Source: Neomegalonema perideroedes DSM 15528
Lineage (GTDB): Bacteria; Pseudomonadota; Alphaproteobacteria; Rhodobacterales; Rhodobacteraceae
Reading direction: 5' to 3'
Length of the DNA: 64,000 bases
Assembly (NCBI RefSeq): GCF_000374145.1
Contig: NZ_KB893653.1
Location: 789,633 to 853,632 of the forward strand
The notes beneath the pieces are model-generated. The model was not told the origin of the DNA, made no database searches, and was given only the letters and a program-made list of their open reading frames with translations. The number at the start of each line of letters is the position of its first letter. Positions within the stretch are counted from its first letter, which is position 1. Positions 8,506 through 17,017 of this stretch are shown in pieces. The translations under genes were made by a program, and so were the position numbers.

Positions 8506-9461
8506 GCTTTCTCCGCCAGCCAGAAGGCGAGGGTCAGCCCGTCGCGGCGGGGCGGCCCGAGCTTGCGCGTCTCGATCGGCTTCAGCCCCGCCGCCGCGCA
8601 GAGCTCCGAGATTTCGGCGTCCGAGAACCCGAGCCGCCGATGGGCGTGCTTCTCGCGCAGCTCCTCGAGGGCGTGGGGCGCGAAATCGCCGATGAGCAGC
8701 CTGCCGCCCGGCGCCAGAACCCGCGCCGCCTCGGCCACGGCCTTGGGCGGATCCGAGAGATAGCGCAAAACCTGATGGCAGATCGCCCCGTCGGCCGCGC
8801 CCGAAGCCTCGGGGAGATCCAGAATATCCGCCTGACGCAATTCGCAATGCGGAAACTCCGGCCCCTGAAGCCGCGCCCGCGCATAGGCCAGCATGGGCGG
8901 ATGCAGATCATAGCCCACGCCCCACAAATAACGCTCCGCGAAGATCTCCAGCATCCGCCCGTCGCCCGCGCCGAGATCGAGGAAGCGCCGGAACTTCGCC
9001 CCATCCGCCGGGCGCAGCAAAGCGAGGGCGGCGGCTTCGGCCTCTTGCGCGGGGGCTTGCAGCCCGCGCAGGGAATCGCCCGCCCGCGCGCGCTCCTGCA
9101 CATAGGCGGCGGCCTGCTCGGCGCGGCGGCGGCGGACCTGCTCCAGACCCGCGCGGTCGGCGGCGAGGGCGGCGTCCTCCGGGGCGCTCCGCAGGAGCAG
9201 GAAACCCGCGAGATCCCCCCCGAATCCCTCCCGCGCCAGCCGGAAGAAGGCCCATGCCCCTTCGCGCCGCCGCTCGATCAGGCCCGCCTCGGCGAGAAGC
9301 CTCAGATGCCGGCTCACGCGGGGCTGGCTCTGGCCGAGGATCTGCGTCAATTCCGCGACCGCCAGCTCTCCATGCGCCAAAAGCGCGAGAATCCGCAGGC
9401 GAGTCTCCTCGCCCGCGCCCCGCAGAGCCGTCAGCATATGATCCAGATCGCGCGCCCTCAT
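8502..9461 (-). CDS. ArsR-type regulator fused to a SAM-dependent methyltransferase
   Basis: The 319-residue protein joins an N-terminal ArsR winged helix (ALRGAGEETRLRILALLAHGELAVAELTQILGQSQPRVSRHLRLLAEAGLIERRREGAW spans the domain) to a C-terminal methyltransferase. The latter carries LDLGAGDGRMLEIFAERY, the post-I Asp-like YDLHPPMLAYARAR, and a motif IV region, GAICHQVLRYLSDP. Such fusions are widespread in alphaproteobacteria and often neighbour metF, which is not nearby here. No obvious metal-binding cysteine pair appears in the recognition helix. The frame opens at 9509; I chose ATG 9461 because homology begins there, but no clear ribosome site decides it. The ligand and substrate are unknown. 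Confidence 0.85.
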   Translation of the reverse strand: MRARDLDHMLTALRGAGEETRLRILALLAHGELAVAELTQILGQSQPRVSRHLRLLAEAGLIERRREGAWAFFRLAREGFGGDLAGFLLLRSAPEDAALAADRAGLEQVRRRRAEQAAAYVQERARAGDSLRGLQAPAQEAEAAALALLRPADGAKFRRFLDLGAGDGRMLEIFAERYLWGVGYDLHPPMLAYARARLQGPEFPHCELRQADILDLPEASGAADGAICHQVLRYLSDPPKAVAEAARVLAPGGRLLIGDFAPHALEELREKHAHRRLGFSDAEISELCAAAGLKPIETRKLGPPRRDGLTLAFWLAEKA

Positions 9462-9626
9462 GGCGGCGCTTATGGCGCCCCGCGCGCGCGCCGACAAGTT
9501 CTGCGGCAAGACCGCCGCATCTCTCGGGAACTTGACGCGCCGCAGCAGGAAAAGCCTTCCGCGCTCTGGCGATGCGGGAGGCGGGGGCCTATTTTAGAGA
9601 GCGCTTGAGAGTGAGGAGACGCGACG

Positions 9627-10400
9627 GTGCAGATCAGAAGGCTCGGAATGGTTTTGACGGCGGTCGTCTTGGCGGGAGGCCTCTCGGCCTGCGCCGCGGG
9701 CGGCCACCAAGCGGCGGGAGACGGCCTGATCGCCGATCCCTTCGAGCCCGCCAACCGCGCGATCCACGGCTTCAACAAAGCCGCCGACCGCTTCGCCCTG
9801 CGCCCTGCGGCGCAGGTCTACGAGGCCGCGACCCCGGCGCTGGTCAAACATCTGGTGGGCAACGCGACGGATCACCTCGCGGTTCCCGCTCAGGCGGTGC
9901 AGGGCGCCTTGCGGGGCGACCTCCAGAGCGCGGCGACCTCCGTCGGCCGCTTCGCCGTGAACACGCTCGTCGGGGCGGGCGGCCTGCTCGATCCGGCGAC
10001 CGAAGTCGGCTTGCCCAAGCAGCAGGAGGATTTCGGCCGCACCCTCGCCGCCTGGGGCGTGGGGGAGGGGCCCTATGTGGAGCTTCCCCTGCTCGGGCCC
10101 TCCACGGCCCGCGACGCGGCGGGGCGTCTGGGCGGCATGGCGCTGGATCCGGTCTCCTGGGCCACGGGCGCGGCCAAGCCCGAATGGACGGATTGGGTTC
10201 AGCCGACGGCCTTCGTGGCCGGAGGCGTGGATTGGCGCGCCAAGAACATGGCCTCGGTGGACACCGCCCTTTACGAGTCCGCGGACAGCTACGCCATCGC
10301 CAAGAGCGTCTGGCTGCAGCAGCGCCGCGCGCTGATCGCAGGCGGCGATCCCACGGCGGCGCCGTTCGCGCCGGACATCTATGAGGACGAGCCCTTCTAA
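9627..10400 (+). CDS. mlaA: Intermembrane phospholipid transport lipoprotein MlaA (VacJ)
   Basis: MlaA sits in the outer membrane and withdraws mislocalised phospholipids from the outer leaflet, passing them to MlaC. The 257-residue product starts with GTG, preceded by GAGGAG, and has a lipoprotein signal ending in the lipobox LSAC (Cys22). The family core is clear: DPFEPANRAIHGFNKAADRF, FAVNTLVGAGGLLDPATEVGL, EDFGRTLAAWGVGEGPYVELPLLGPST, and DPVSW. A Gly residue-rich segment after the Cys is normal. It is followed after 41 bases by mlaC; the inner-membrane MlaFEDB transporter is not in the window. Confidence 0.95.
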   Translation: MQIRRLGMVLTAVVLAGGLSACAAGGHQAAGDGLIADPFEPANRAIHGFNKAADRFALRPAAQVYEAATPALVKHLVGNATDHLAVPAQAVQGALRGDLQSAATSVGRFAVNTLVGAGGLLDPATEVGLPKQQEDFGRTLAAWGVGEGPYVELPLLGPSTARDAAGRLGGMALDPVSWATGAAKPEWTDWVQPTAFVAGGVDWRAKNMASVDTALYESADSYAIAKSVWLQQRRALIAGGDPTAAPFAPDIYEDEPF

Positions 10401-10441
10401 AAAAGGCCGCTTTCCCTCGATCAGTTTAAGGAACTCCGACG

Positions 10442-11038
10442 ATGACGACCCTTCTCCGCTCCTCGGCTTTGGCTTTGGCCCTCGCCTTCGGCGCGCCCGC
10501 CGCGGCTCTGGCCGTAGACGCCCAGACCGCCCGGACGCTGGTGCAGGACGCCGCCAGCCGCGTGATCGCCATCGTCGGCGACGGCAGCGTCGCGGGCGAG
10601 GAGGCGCAGATGCGCGCCGTCCTGACCCAATACGCCGACGTGCGTCAGATCGCGGGCTTCGCGCTCGGCCGCTATTCGCGCGACATGCCCGAGGCCCGGC
10701 GCGAGGAATACGTCGACCTCTTCACCAATTACGTGCTGCGCTGGTTCACCGACCGCTTCACCGGCTATAACGGCGAGATGCTGTCCATCGTGGGCGCGAC
10801 CGACCTCGGCGACCGGGGCGTGGTGGTGAACACCCAGATCGCCCGGCCCGGAACGGCGCCGGTCAACGTGCAATGGAGCGTGAGCGACCGCTCCGGCTCG
10901 CCCAAGGTGGCGGATCTGGTGATCGAGGGCGCTTCGCTGGCTCAGACCCAGCGCAGCGAATTCGTGGCCATGATCGAGGCCCGCGGCGGCGACATGAACG
11001 CCTTCCTCAACGATCTGCGCGCCCGCGCCGGACGCTGA
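10442..11038 (+). CDS. mlaC: Periplasmic phospholipid-binding protein MlaC (Ttg2D family)
   Basis: MlaC shuttles phospholipids across the periplasm between MlaA and the inner-membrane Mla complex. The 198-residue protein has a Sec signal peptide (MTTLLRSSALALALAFGAPAAALA, cleaved near residue 24). The family segment follows: VLTQYADVRQIAGFALGRYSRDMPEARREEYVDLFTNYVLRWF, with the later GVVVNTQI and LVIEGASLAQTQRSEFVAMIEARGGDMNAFL. It is downstream of mlaA on the same strand and ends at a strong terminator, so mlaA-mlaC form a two-gene transcription unit, as in other alphaproteobacteria. Confidence 0.95.
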   Translation: MTTLLRSSALALALAFGAPAAALAVDAQTARTLVQDAASRVIAIVGDGSVAGEEAQMRAVLTQYADVRQIAGFALGRYSRDMPEARREEYVDLFTNYVLRWFTDRFTGYNGEMLSIVGATDLGDRGVVVNTQIARPGTAPVNVQWSVSDRSGSPKVADLVIEGASLAQTQRSEFVAMIEARGGDMNAFLNDLRARAGR

Positions 11039-11065
11039 GCCCCAAGCCTTTAGCCTGAACGTTCG

Positions 11066-11096
11066 AAAAGGGCTCCCGCGCGGGAGCCCTTTTTTC
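11066..11096 (+). terminator. Rho-independent terminator of mlaA-mlaC
   Basis: An inverted repeat, AAGGGCTCCCGCG with CGGGAGCCCTT, is followed by six T residues, 28 bases after the mlaC stop. Confidence 0.92.
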
Positions 11097-11100
11097 TGTC

Positions 11101-11141
11101 TGGAGCGTTTTCCGGTCCAAATGGACCGTTCAGGCGCTCCA
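11101..11141. repeat. Nested intergenic palindrome (REP-like)
   Basis: Outer arms TGGAGCG (11101-11107) and CGCTCCA (11135-11141) enclose inner arms CGGTCC (11113-11118) and GGACCG (11123-11128) around an AAAT loop. It lies directly after the mlaC terminator and before the stop of the convergent kinase gene. The architecture, two stems separated by an internal loop, resembles the hairpin at 42095-42130 although the bases differ. Confidence 0.6.
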
Positions 11142-11205
11142 ATTCCTTCGTGGTCGCGTTTTCACGACGCGAAGCCGTCCCGGCTTCGCCGGCCGACGCT
11201 CCGGG

Positions 11206-12726
11206 TCACACCGCCGTGGAGACGGCGCTGGGCGCCTCGGGCAGGCGGCGGACCGCCACCGCGCTTTCCGGCAATTCGAGGCTGGCGCGTCCGCCGCCCG
11301 GCGCGTCGGCGTCTATGGCCACGTCGCCGCCATGCAGCCGCATGATCTGGCGCGAGATCGGCAGCCCGAGCCCCAGCCCCGTCTGTTTGTCGCGCACATA
11401 GGCGTTTTGCTCGCTGGAGAAGCTTTCAAACAGCTTCTCGACGTCGCGCCCGCCGAATCCGGAGCCCGAATCCTCCACCACGAAGGCCACGCCGCCGCCG
11501 GGGCGGTCCAGAAACCAGACCCGCACCGCGCCGCCCTCGGGCGAGGCCTTGATGGCGTTGTCCACCAGATTCAGCAGCGCCTGCTTCACGAGGCGCCCGT
11601 CCACGCGCAGCGTGTCGGCCAGAGACACCGGCCGGTCCGCCAGCTCCAGCCGCACGCCTCGCGCGCTGGCCTTGGCCTCGCCGAGCACCCGCGCCGCCCG
11701 CAGCAATTCGCTGGCGTGGACGAGCGAGGGATGGATCTCCATCCGGCCCTGCTGAAGGCGCGTCAGATCGAGGATGTCGTTGATGATCCCCAGCAGATGC
11801 TCGCCCGCTTCATGAATGTCGTTGGCGTAGTCGCGATACAGCGGTTCGGAGACCTCGCCCATCATCTCGTCCTTGATGATCGAGGCGAAGCCGATCACCG
11901 CGTTGAGCGGCGTGCGCAATTCATGGCTCATCATGGCGAGGAAGCGCGATTTCGCCTCGTCGGCGCGATGCAGCTCGCGCATGCGGGTGGCGAGGATGGC
12001 GTCGCGGCGGCGGACCTCCTCGGCGAGATGGTCGTAGGCGTGGACCACCGGGCCGAATTCGGCGGGCGGCGGAGGCTCCATGCGCAGGGGCTCGGGCGGG
12101 ACGACGCGGCGCGAGGCCTCGATGGCCGCCCCGAGCGCCTCCAGAGGCCGCGTCACCAGCCGCCGCACGAGCAGATGGGTCATCAGCAGCGCCGCCGCGA
12201 GGGTGGTCAGCAACAGCAGCATCTTCGAGCGGGCCTGAACCGCCAGAGCCTGCGCGAAGTTCGGCGCGCGCCAGACCATCTCCAGCTCGCCGACCTTGCG
12301 GGGGGCGTTCTGCACCATCCTCAGGATCGGGGCGCGTTTGACGACCAGTTCGCCTTCTTCGTCCTCGGCCTCCTGCTGCGCGGCGCGCGCGAGGAGAAGC
12401 TCGCCGTCATGACGGAAGACGCGCATCCGCAAGACGCCGTTTTCGATGGCGGCCTCTCCGATGGCGCCGATCATGGCGTGATTCTCGTTCCAGACCGGCT
12501 GAGCCAAAGCCCCCGCCAGACTCCGCGCGAGATGCGAGCGGACGATGCGCTGAGTCTCGGCGCTGGCGCCGGCCTCGCGCCATGCGGAGACGCCTGCGAA
12601 GCCTAAGAAGGCGGCGCAGATCGAGGCGGAGAGGCCCAAGGCCAACCGCGTCGAGAAACGCGCCCCCAAAGGATGTTGGGCGGCGGAGGGCGGATCGGCC
12701 GCAGGGTCAGGCATGTCGGCATCCAT
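11206..12726 (-). CDS. Membrane-bound sensor histidine kinase (orphan)
   Basis: The 506-residue protein has two membrane helices (about 25-47 and 168-190) flanking a periplasmic sensor domain. A HAMP-like linker with RLVTRPLEALGAAIEASRR follows, then a coiled coil and a complete kinase core: H-box MMSHELRTPLNAVIGF (His268), N-box NLVDNAIKAS, G1 EDSGSGFG, and G2 GLGLGLP. All catalytic residues are present. The frame extends to 13281 and into the divergent subtilase; homology and the hydrophobic layout support ATG 12726. The H-box and GFASIIKDEMMG resemble PleC/DivJ-type alphaproteobacterial kinases. No response regulator is adjacent, so the pathway is unknown. Confidence 0.88.
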   Translation of the reverse strand: MDADMPDPAADPPSAAQHPLGARFSTRLALGLSASICAAFLGFAGVSAWREAGASAETQRIVRSHLARSLAGALAQPVWNENHAMIGAIGEAAIENGVLRMRVFRHDGELLLARAAQQEAEDEEGELVVKRAPILRMVQNAPRKVGELEMVWRAPNFAQALAVQARSKMLLLLTTLAAALLMTHLLVRRLVTRPLEALGAAIEASRRVVPPEPLRMEPPPPAEFGPVVHAYDHLAEEVRRRDAILATRMRELHRADEAKSRFLAMMSHELRTPLNAVIGFASIIKDEMMGEVSEPLYRDYANDIHEAGEHLLGIINDILDLTRLQQGRMEIHPSLVHASELLRAARVLGEAKASARGVRLELADRPVSLADTLRVDGRLVKQALLNLVDNAIKASPEGGAVRVWFLDRPGGGVAFVVEDSGSGFGGRDVEKLFESFSSEQNAYVRDKQTGLGLGLPISRQIMRLHGGDVAIDADAPGGGRASLELPESAVAVRRLPEAPSAVSTAV

Positions 12727-13028
12727 GAATTGCGCCTGCCTCAGTGAGGGCCCATCTGGTGTTTTTTCCCTTAACGCCCGTCGCGCGCCCGTGCGATTCA
12801 CGCGGGCGCGCCCGAAATCGGCTTCTCCGGCGCGCCGGAGAAGGGCGAAGAGGGCTGCTGAGGCTTCGACGATCCAAAGCGCCGCGCGGCCGGACCCGCG
12901 CGCTGCAAAGAAGGTTCGCCTTTCAAAGACAGGAGAAGTCTTGCGGAATCGTTGATTTTCGCGCCTTTTGATGATCCTGTTCAAAAGGATAAGCCAGACG
13001 TGAACTCGCGCGACGGAGGCGCTCCGCC
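12727..13028. other. Divergent intergenic region between kinase and subtilase genes
   Basis: This 302-base gap separates two divergent genes and must hold both promoters. I see no convincing gene in it. Open frames on both strands have no family similarity. The notable element is the inverted repeat at 12964-12988. Confidence 0.5.
12964..12988. promoter_or_regulatory. Perfect 8-bp inverted repeat upstream of the subtilase gene
   Basis: CCTTTTGA and TCAAAAGG are separated by 9 bases, about 40 bases before the ATG at 13029. A GATAAG motif begins immediately after (12987 onward) and could be a -10 box, which would put the repeat in the -35/-10 spacer as an operator. No T tract follows, so it is not a typical terminator. 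The regulator is unknown. Confidence 0.4.
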
Positions 13029-15161
13029 ATGAGGATTCCGCTCTCTTGCGCCGCCTTCGCCCTTTGGGGAGCGGCCTGCCTCGGGCCGGGGAGGGCCTCG
13101 GCGGAGGATCCCGTCTCCTTCTCGCCTTACGTCGAGCCCGCGATCCATGAGACGATCCGGCTGCGCGGCGCGGCGCGGGCGGTGATCCGGCTGCGCGAGG
13201 CCGAAGCCGGCGCCCCAAGGGCGGGCGGCAGGTTCTCCGCCGCCGCCGCCGCCGCGCAGGGCGCATTAGAGGGGGGCGCATTAGAGGGGGGCGCGGGCGG
13301 GCTTCAGCCGCTCGGCGGAGATCTGCGGGTGGCCGAGGTCACGGCGGCGCAGCTTCAGGCGCTGATCGATTCGGGCGCGGCGGCCGAGATCTATGTGGAC
13401 CGCCTCACCTCCGTGGCCTTCGACCGCCTGAGGCCCTGGGCCGCCGAGCCGCCCAAAACGCCGCCCAAAACGCCGCCTGAACTTCCGCCTTCGCCGCCAG
13501 CCCAAACCCAAACTCAGCCCCCGACCCCGCCCCCGGCCCCGGAGAATGGGGCGCCCTCCTCCGAATCCGCCTTCTCGGATCCGGCGCCCGGGCCGATTCC
13601 CGAACCTCCGCCGCCGGAGGGCCCCGCCGCCGCCGTGATCGACACCGGCGTGGACGCCGAACATCCTTATCTCAAGGGTCTGGTGGTGCGTCAGGCCTGC
13701 TTCTCCTCCACGGTGGCGGCGGATCGGGCGCGCACGCTTTGTCCCAACGGACGCGCCGCCCAGACGCTCGGCGAGGCCGCGCGCCCCTGCGATCCTCAGG
13801 AGATGGGGCCGCTCTGCGCCCATGGCACCAAGGTGGCCGGATTGATCTCCGGGCGGGGCGGGGCCTATTTCGGGCCGGAGGGCGAGCGCCGCGCCATCGA
13901 GGGAATCGTCCCCGGCGCGCCGATTCTGGCGATTCAGGTCTTTTCGCGGGTGGAGGATCCTCTGACCTGCGCCGCCTTCGGCCAGAGGGCGCCTTGCCCG
14001 CTCTCTTACGTCTCGGATCAGATCGCGGCTTTGCGCTTCGTCTCCAGCGTGGCGGCGGAGCATGACGTGGCGGCGGCGAATCTCAGCCTTGCGAGCGCCG
14101 CGCCCGACGATCCTTGCGACGAAGCCTTTCAGGGACGGCAATATCTCGCGGAGATCGCCTATCTCCTCGACCGCATGGGCGTGGCGACGGTGGCGGCCAC
14201 CGGCAATTCCGGCGTGGTGGGCCGGGTGGGGATGCCCGCCTGCGTCTCGCGGAGTCTGGCGGTGGCGGCGCTCGACGCCCAAGGCGAGGCTCTGGCGGGC
14301 TTCAGCAACGTCAGCGCTTCGGCGGATCTGGCGGCGCCGGGCGTGGGGATGGTCAGCTCGACCCTCGGCGAGACCCCTTACGCGACGGATGAAGGCACCT
14401 CCTTCGCCGCGCCTCAGGCGACGGGGGCCTTGCTCAGGCTGCGGCGGCGGGCGCCGAATCTCTCCATGGAGCGCCTCTTCGCGCTGCTGGAGGAGACGGG
14501 GCCCCGGCTGGAGGACGGCCTCCCGATTCTCGACCTTCCGGCGGCGCTGTCGAGTCTGGAGGCGACCGCCTCGGCCGGAGCGGGGAGCAAGGCCCCGCCG
14601 GGGCTGGCCTCGGCCTCTTCGGGCGGGACGGCGCTTCTGCCGCCGCGGATCGGGCCGCCCGGCGCGCCGACGGCGCTGTCTCCCGAGGTTCTCGCGCGTC
14701 TGCGCCCCGAGGGAGGCGGGACGGAGTCCGGCTTGTTCGGCTCCGCCGCCTACGCCCGGACGACGCTCTCCCGCATGCCGCCGACCTATGTCCCGGCCCC
14801 GCCGCCGGTCCTTTCTCCGCCTCCTCCTCCGGTTCCCGCGCCTGTCGTCGTCGCGGAGGGGCCGGATTTCGGGGCCATCCGCGCGGGCACCGGAGCGCGC
14901 TTCATGTTCGAGATCGACCCGGAGATGCTGGATCTGGCTCTGGGCGGCGCGGAGGGTTCGTCCGAGGCGCGGCTTCAGGCTTTGCGCGGTCTGGCGCTTC
15001 AGGCCGCGCCCGCCGAATCGCCGGTGGCGGAGCTTCAGCTCGATCCCGCGACGGGCCGGGGCGTCATGGCCTTCGAAACCCGCCTCGACGCGCGTCAGGC
15101 TGAGAGCTTCGCGGAGGGATTTCCGGGCTTCGTGGCCCCGGACCGCCTCTCGGCTCCCTGA
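13029..15161 (+). CDS. Secreted S8-family serine peptidase (subtilase)
   Basis: The 710-residue protein has a Sec signal peptide (about 1-25), then an I9-like propeptide (about 49-133). A Pro-rich linker of about 60 residues (140-200) leads into a subtilisin domain. The catalytic triad is complete: Asp205 in VIDTGVD, His265 in HGTKVAG, Ser458 in GTSFAAPQ, with oxyanion Asn393 in ATGNSG. Several cysteines in the catalytic domain suggest disulfides and periplasmic or extracellular action. After a second Pro-rich linker (about 585-615) comes a C-terminal domain of about 95 residues I do not recognise. No autotransporter barrel is seen. A tandem 15-base duplication near 13260-13290 encodes the ALEGG repeat. 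Confidence 0.9.
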   Translation: MRIPLSCAAFALWGAACLGPGRASAEDPVSFSPYVEPAIHETIRLRGAARAVIRLREAEAGAPRAGGRFSAAAAAAQGALEGGALEGGAGGLQPLGGDLRVAEVTAAQLQALIDSGAAAEIYVDRLTSVAFDRLRPWAAEPPKTPPKTPPELPPSPPAQTQTQPPTPPPAPENGAPSSESAFSDPAPGPIPEPPPPEGPAAAVIDTGVDAEHPYLKGLVVRQACFSSTVAADRARTLCPNGRAAQTLGEAARPCDPQEMGPLCAHGTKVAGLISGRGGAYFGPEGERRAIEGIVPGAPILAIQVFSRVEDPLTCAAFGQRAPCPLSYVSDQIAALRFVSSVAAEHDVAAANLSLASAAPDDPCDEAFQGRQYLAEIAYLLDRMGVATVAATGNSGVVGRVGMPACVSRSLAVAALDAQGEALAGFSNVSASADLAAPGVGMVSSTLGETPYATDEGTSFAAPQATGALLRLRRRAPNLSMERLFALLEETGPRLEDGLPILDLPAALSSLEATASAGAGSKAPPGLASASSGGTALLPPRIGPPGAPTALSPEVLARLRPEGGGTESGLFGSAAYARTTLSRMPPTYVPAPPPVLSPPPPPVPAPVVVAEGPDFGAIRAGTGARFMFEIDPEMLDLALGGAEGSSEARLQALRGLALQAAPAESPVAELQLDPATGRGVMAFETRLDARQAESFAEGFPGFVAPDRLSAP

Positions 15162-15208
15162 AGGTGAACAAGATTCGAAAAAATCCGGGCCTGAGACGAG
15201 AGCGTGAA

Positions 15209-15237
15209 TTGGCGAGGAGACTCGCGCGCGCTAGGAT
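15209..15237 (+). promoter_or_regulatory. Predicted sigma-70-type promoter of the polyphenol oxidase gene
   Basis: -35 TTGGCG (15209-15214), a 17-base spacer and -10 TAGGAT (15232-15237) lie about 75 bases before the ATG at 15314. The same -35 word is found upstream of yebC and 6S RNA. Confidence 0.5.
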
Positions 15238-15313
15238 GCCGCGAGGCCGACGAGAATCGCTGTGAAGACGACGGGCCGGCCTCCATCTGCGACATTCAGG
15301 GAGAACCAGCCGC

Positions 15314-16819
15314 ATGACTCGGAACGCGCGTTTTCGTCCGACCCGCCGCGCCGCTTTGTTGCTCGCGGGCGCCGCTTTGGCCGCTCCGGCGGTCCAGAAG
15401 CTGGCGCTGGCGCAGCCCGCCGGTCCTCCCGTCCGTCGTTCGGCGCATGAGCTGAGCGAGCGCGATCAGGTGGTGCAGTCGCTGCGGCGCGGAGTTCAGG
15501 CGATGCGCGCTCTGGACGCCGGGATGCCGCAGGGTCTGCCGCATCCGGGCGGCTGGCGTCAGGGGGCGCTTTATCACGCGCAGATCTGCGGCCCCTCGGC
15601 GCGGCTGAACGCCGGGCGGCGCGATCCTGAGAACGAAGTCCACGGCGGCTGGTGGTTCCTGCCTTGGCACCGGGCTTATCTGGCGGCGATGGAGCTGCGG
15701 CTGCGCGAGGCTTCGGGCGATCCGAATCTGGCGCTGCCCTATTGGGACATGCACGCCAACCCCACGATTCCGCAGATTTATCAGGGCGATCCGGCGAGCA
15801 ATCCTTTGGCGCACGCCGCGCGGGCGGTGGGAGTCTTCTCCCGCGAGCCCCTGCCTTTCGCGGGCTCCAGCCGCCAGACGGAGCGTCAGGCGGCGCGGAG
15901 CGCGAGCTTCGCCGAATTCGCCGGAGGCCGTCCTCTGCGGGGCGTCTTCGCGCCGGGACAGCTGGAGATGGAGGCGCATAACTCCGCCCACGCCTATGTC
16001 GGCGGCGACATGTTCGACTTCGCCACCTCGGGCTTCGATCCGCTCTTTTACGCTCTGCACGCCAACATAGACCGGCTTTGGGAGGTCTGGCGCAGTCAGG
16101 GCGGGGCGGGGCGGGTCTCGCCGACCGATCCGGTCTGGGGCGCGCGGCGCTTCGCCTTTCAGAATCAGAACGGCGGCATGCTGCAGATCGCCACGCGCGA
16201 CCTCGAAGACAGCTCCAGAATCGCCTTCGTCGAGTTTGGTCTGAACGGCGCGCGCAACGTTCCGGCCGCCTATCGCTACGACCGCACGAATTTCGGCGCC
16301 TTCGGCGGAGTCGCGAGCGCCGCAGGCGCCTCCTCCACGCGGAATTTCGAATATGTCCTCGCCGTGGAGGGAGAGGCGACGCTCGGCGCCGCCGCCCGCG
16401 TCCTGACCGCGCCCCGGCGCGAAGGGGCCTCGGGCGGAAACGGCGAGAGCGCTCTGGCGGCCCCGGCCTCGGCGGGCGGCGGCGCCGTCGCGCCGCCCGC
16501 GCCGCCGCCCGTCACCGCCAATGGAAGCGTGGATCTGCTGCTGACCGGCGTGGCTCTGCCGCAAAAGCCCGGTCGCCTGATTTTGGAGGCCCGCCGCGGC
16601 GCCGAGGGAGAGACCTTCCTTCTGGCCGACCGCGTGCTGATGCCGACGCTGATCGGCGCGGCGGCGGAGGGCGCGCGCATGTCCTTCAGCATGGAGGCGG
16701 GTCCGGGCCTGATGGAGCGCAATCTGCGTCCGGCGGACATTCAATTCCTGCTGCGCCTCGAATCGGCGGAGGGCGATCAGAGCCTTTCTTTCGAGAAGAT
16801 CGTTCTGCGCTATAAATGA
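15314..16819 (+). CDS. Tat-exported plant-type polyphenol oxidase/tyrosinase
   Basis: This is a type 3 copper oxidase of 501 residues that oxidises phenols to quinones. A twin-arginine signal (TRRAALLLAGAALAAP) suggests export after copper loading. CuA ligands are His88, His110 and His119 (YHAQICG, EVHGGWWFLPWHRAYL). CuB ligands are His222, His226 and His249 (AHNSAHAYVGGD, DPLFYALHANIDRLW). Cys92 is placed for the Cys-His thioether bridge of catechol oxidases. The C-terminal part (about 340-501), with NFEYVLAVEGEA and ending SLSFEKIVLRYK, resembles the KFDV domain that shields the site in plant enzymes. A Pro/Ala linker lies near 385-405. Whether it hydroxylates monophenols cannot be told from sequence. 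Confidence 0.9.
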   Translation: MTRNARFRPTRRAALLLAGAALAAPAVQKLALAQPAGPPVRRSAHELSERDQVVQSLRRGVQAMRALDAGMPQGLPHPGGWRQGALYHAQICGPSARLNAGRRDPENEVHGGWWFLPWHRAYLAAMELRLREASGDPNLALPYWDMHANPTIPQIYQGDPASNPLAHAARAVGVFSREPLPFAGSSRQTERQAARSASFAEFAGGRPLRGVFAPGQLEMEAHNSAHAYVGGDMFDFATSGFDPLFYALHANIDRLWEVWRSQGGAGRVSPTDPVWGARRFAFQNQNGGMLQIATRDLEDSSRIAFVEFGLNGARNVPAAYRYDRTNFGAFGGVASAAGASSTRNFEYVLAVEGEATLGAAARVLTAPRREGASGGNGESALAAPASAGGGAVAPPAPPPVTANGSVDLLLTGVALPQKPGRLILEARRGAEGETFLLADRVLMPTLIGAAAEGARMSFSMEAGPGLMERNLRPADIQFLLRLESAEGDQSLSFEKIVLRYK

Positions 16820-17017
16820 CGCTGGACGAGACCTCCGGGGGCGGTCTTCGCGCAGGGCTTCGCGTTTGACGTGAGGCCCGCCCTCAAGCTTGCTGTTTTC
16901 CCTGAGGATCCTTCTATTTTTGAACGCTGCGGATCAGGCGCGGCCTCTTGCCGCCTTGGGAAAAGCGCCGCATTCTGACGAACTCGGGGCGGAGATTTTC
17001 GGCGAGGAGGGAGCGGG

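Noticed and set aside
7947..9608. A 553-codon plus-strand frame
   Set aside because: It overlaps the MidA-type gene in another frame and the ArsR fusion in antisense; both of those have clear motifs.
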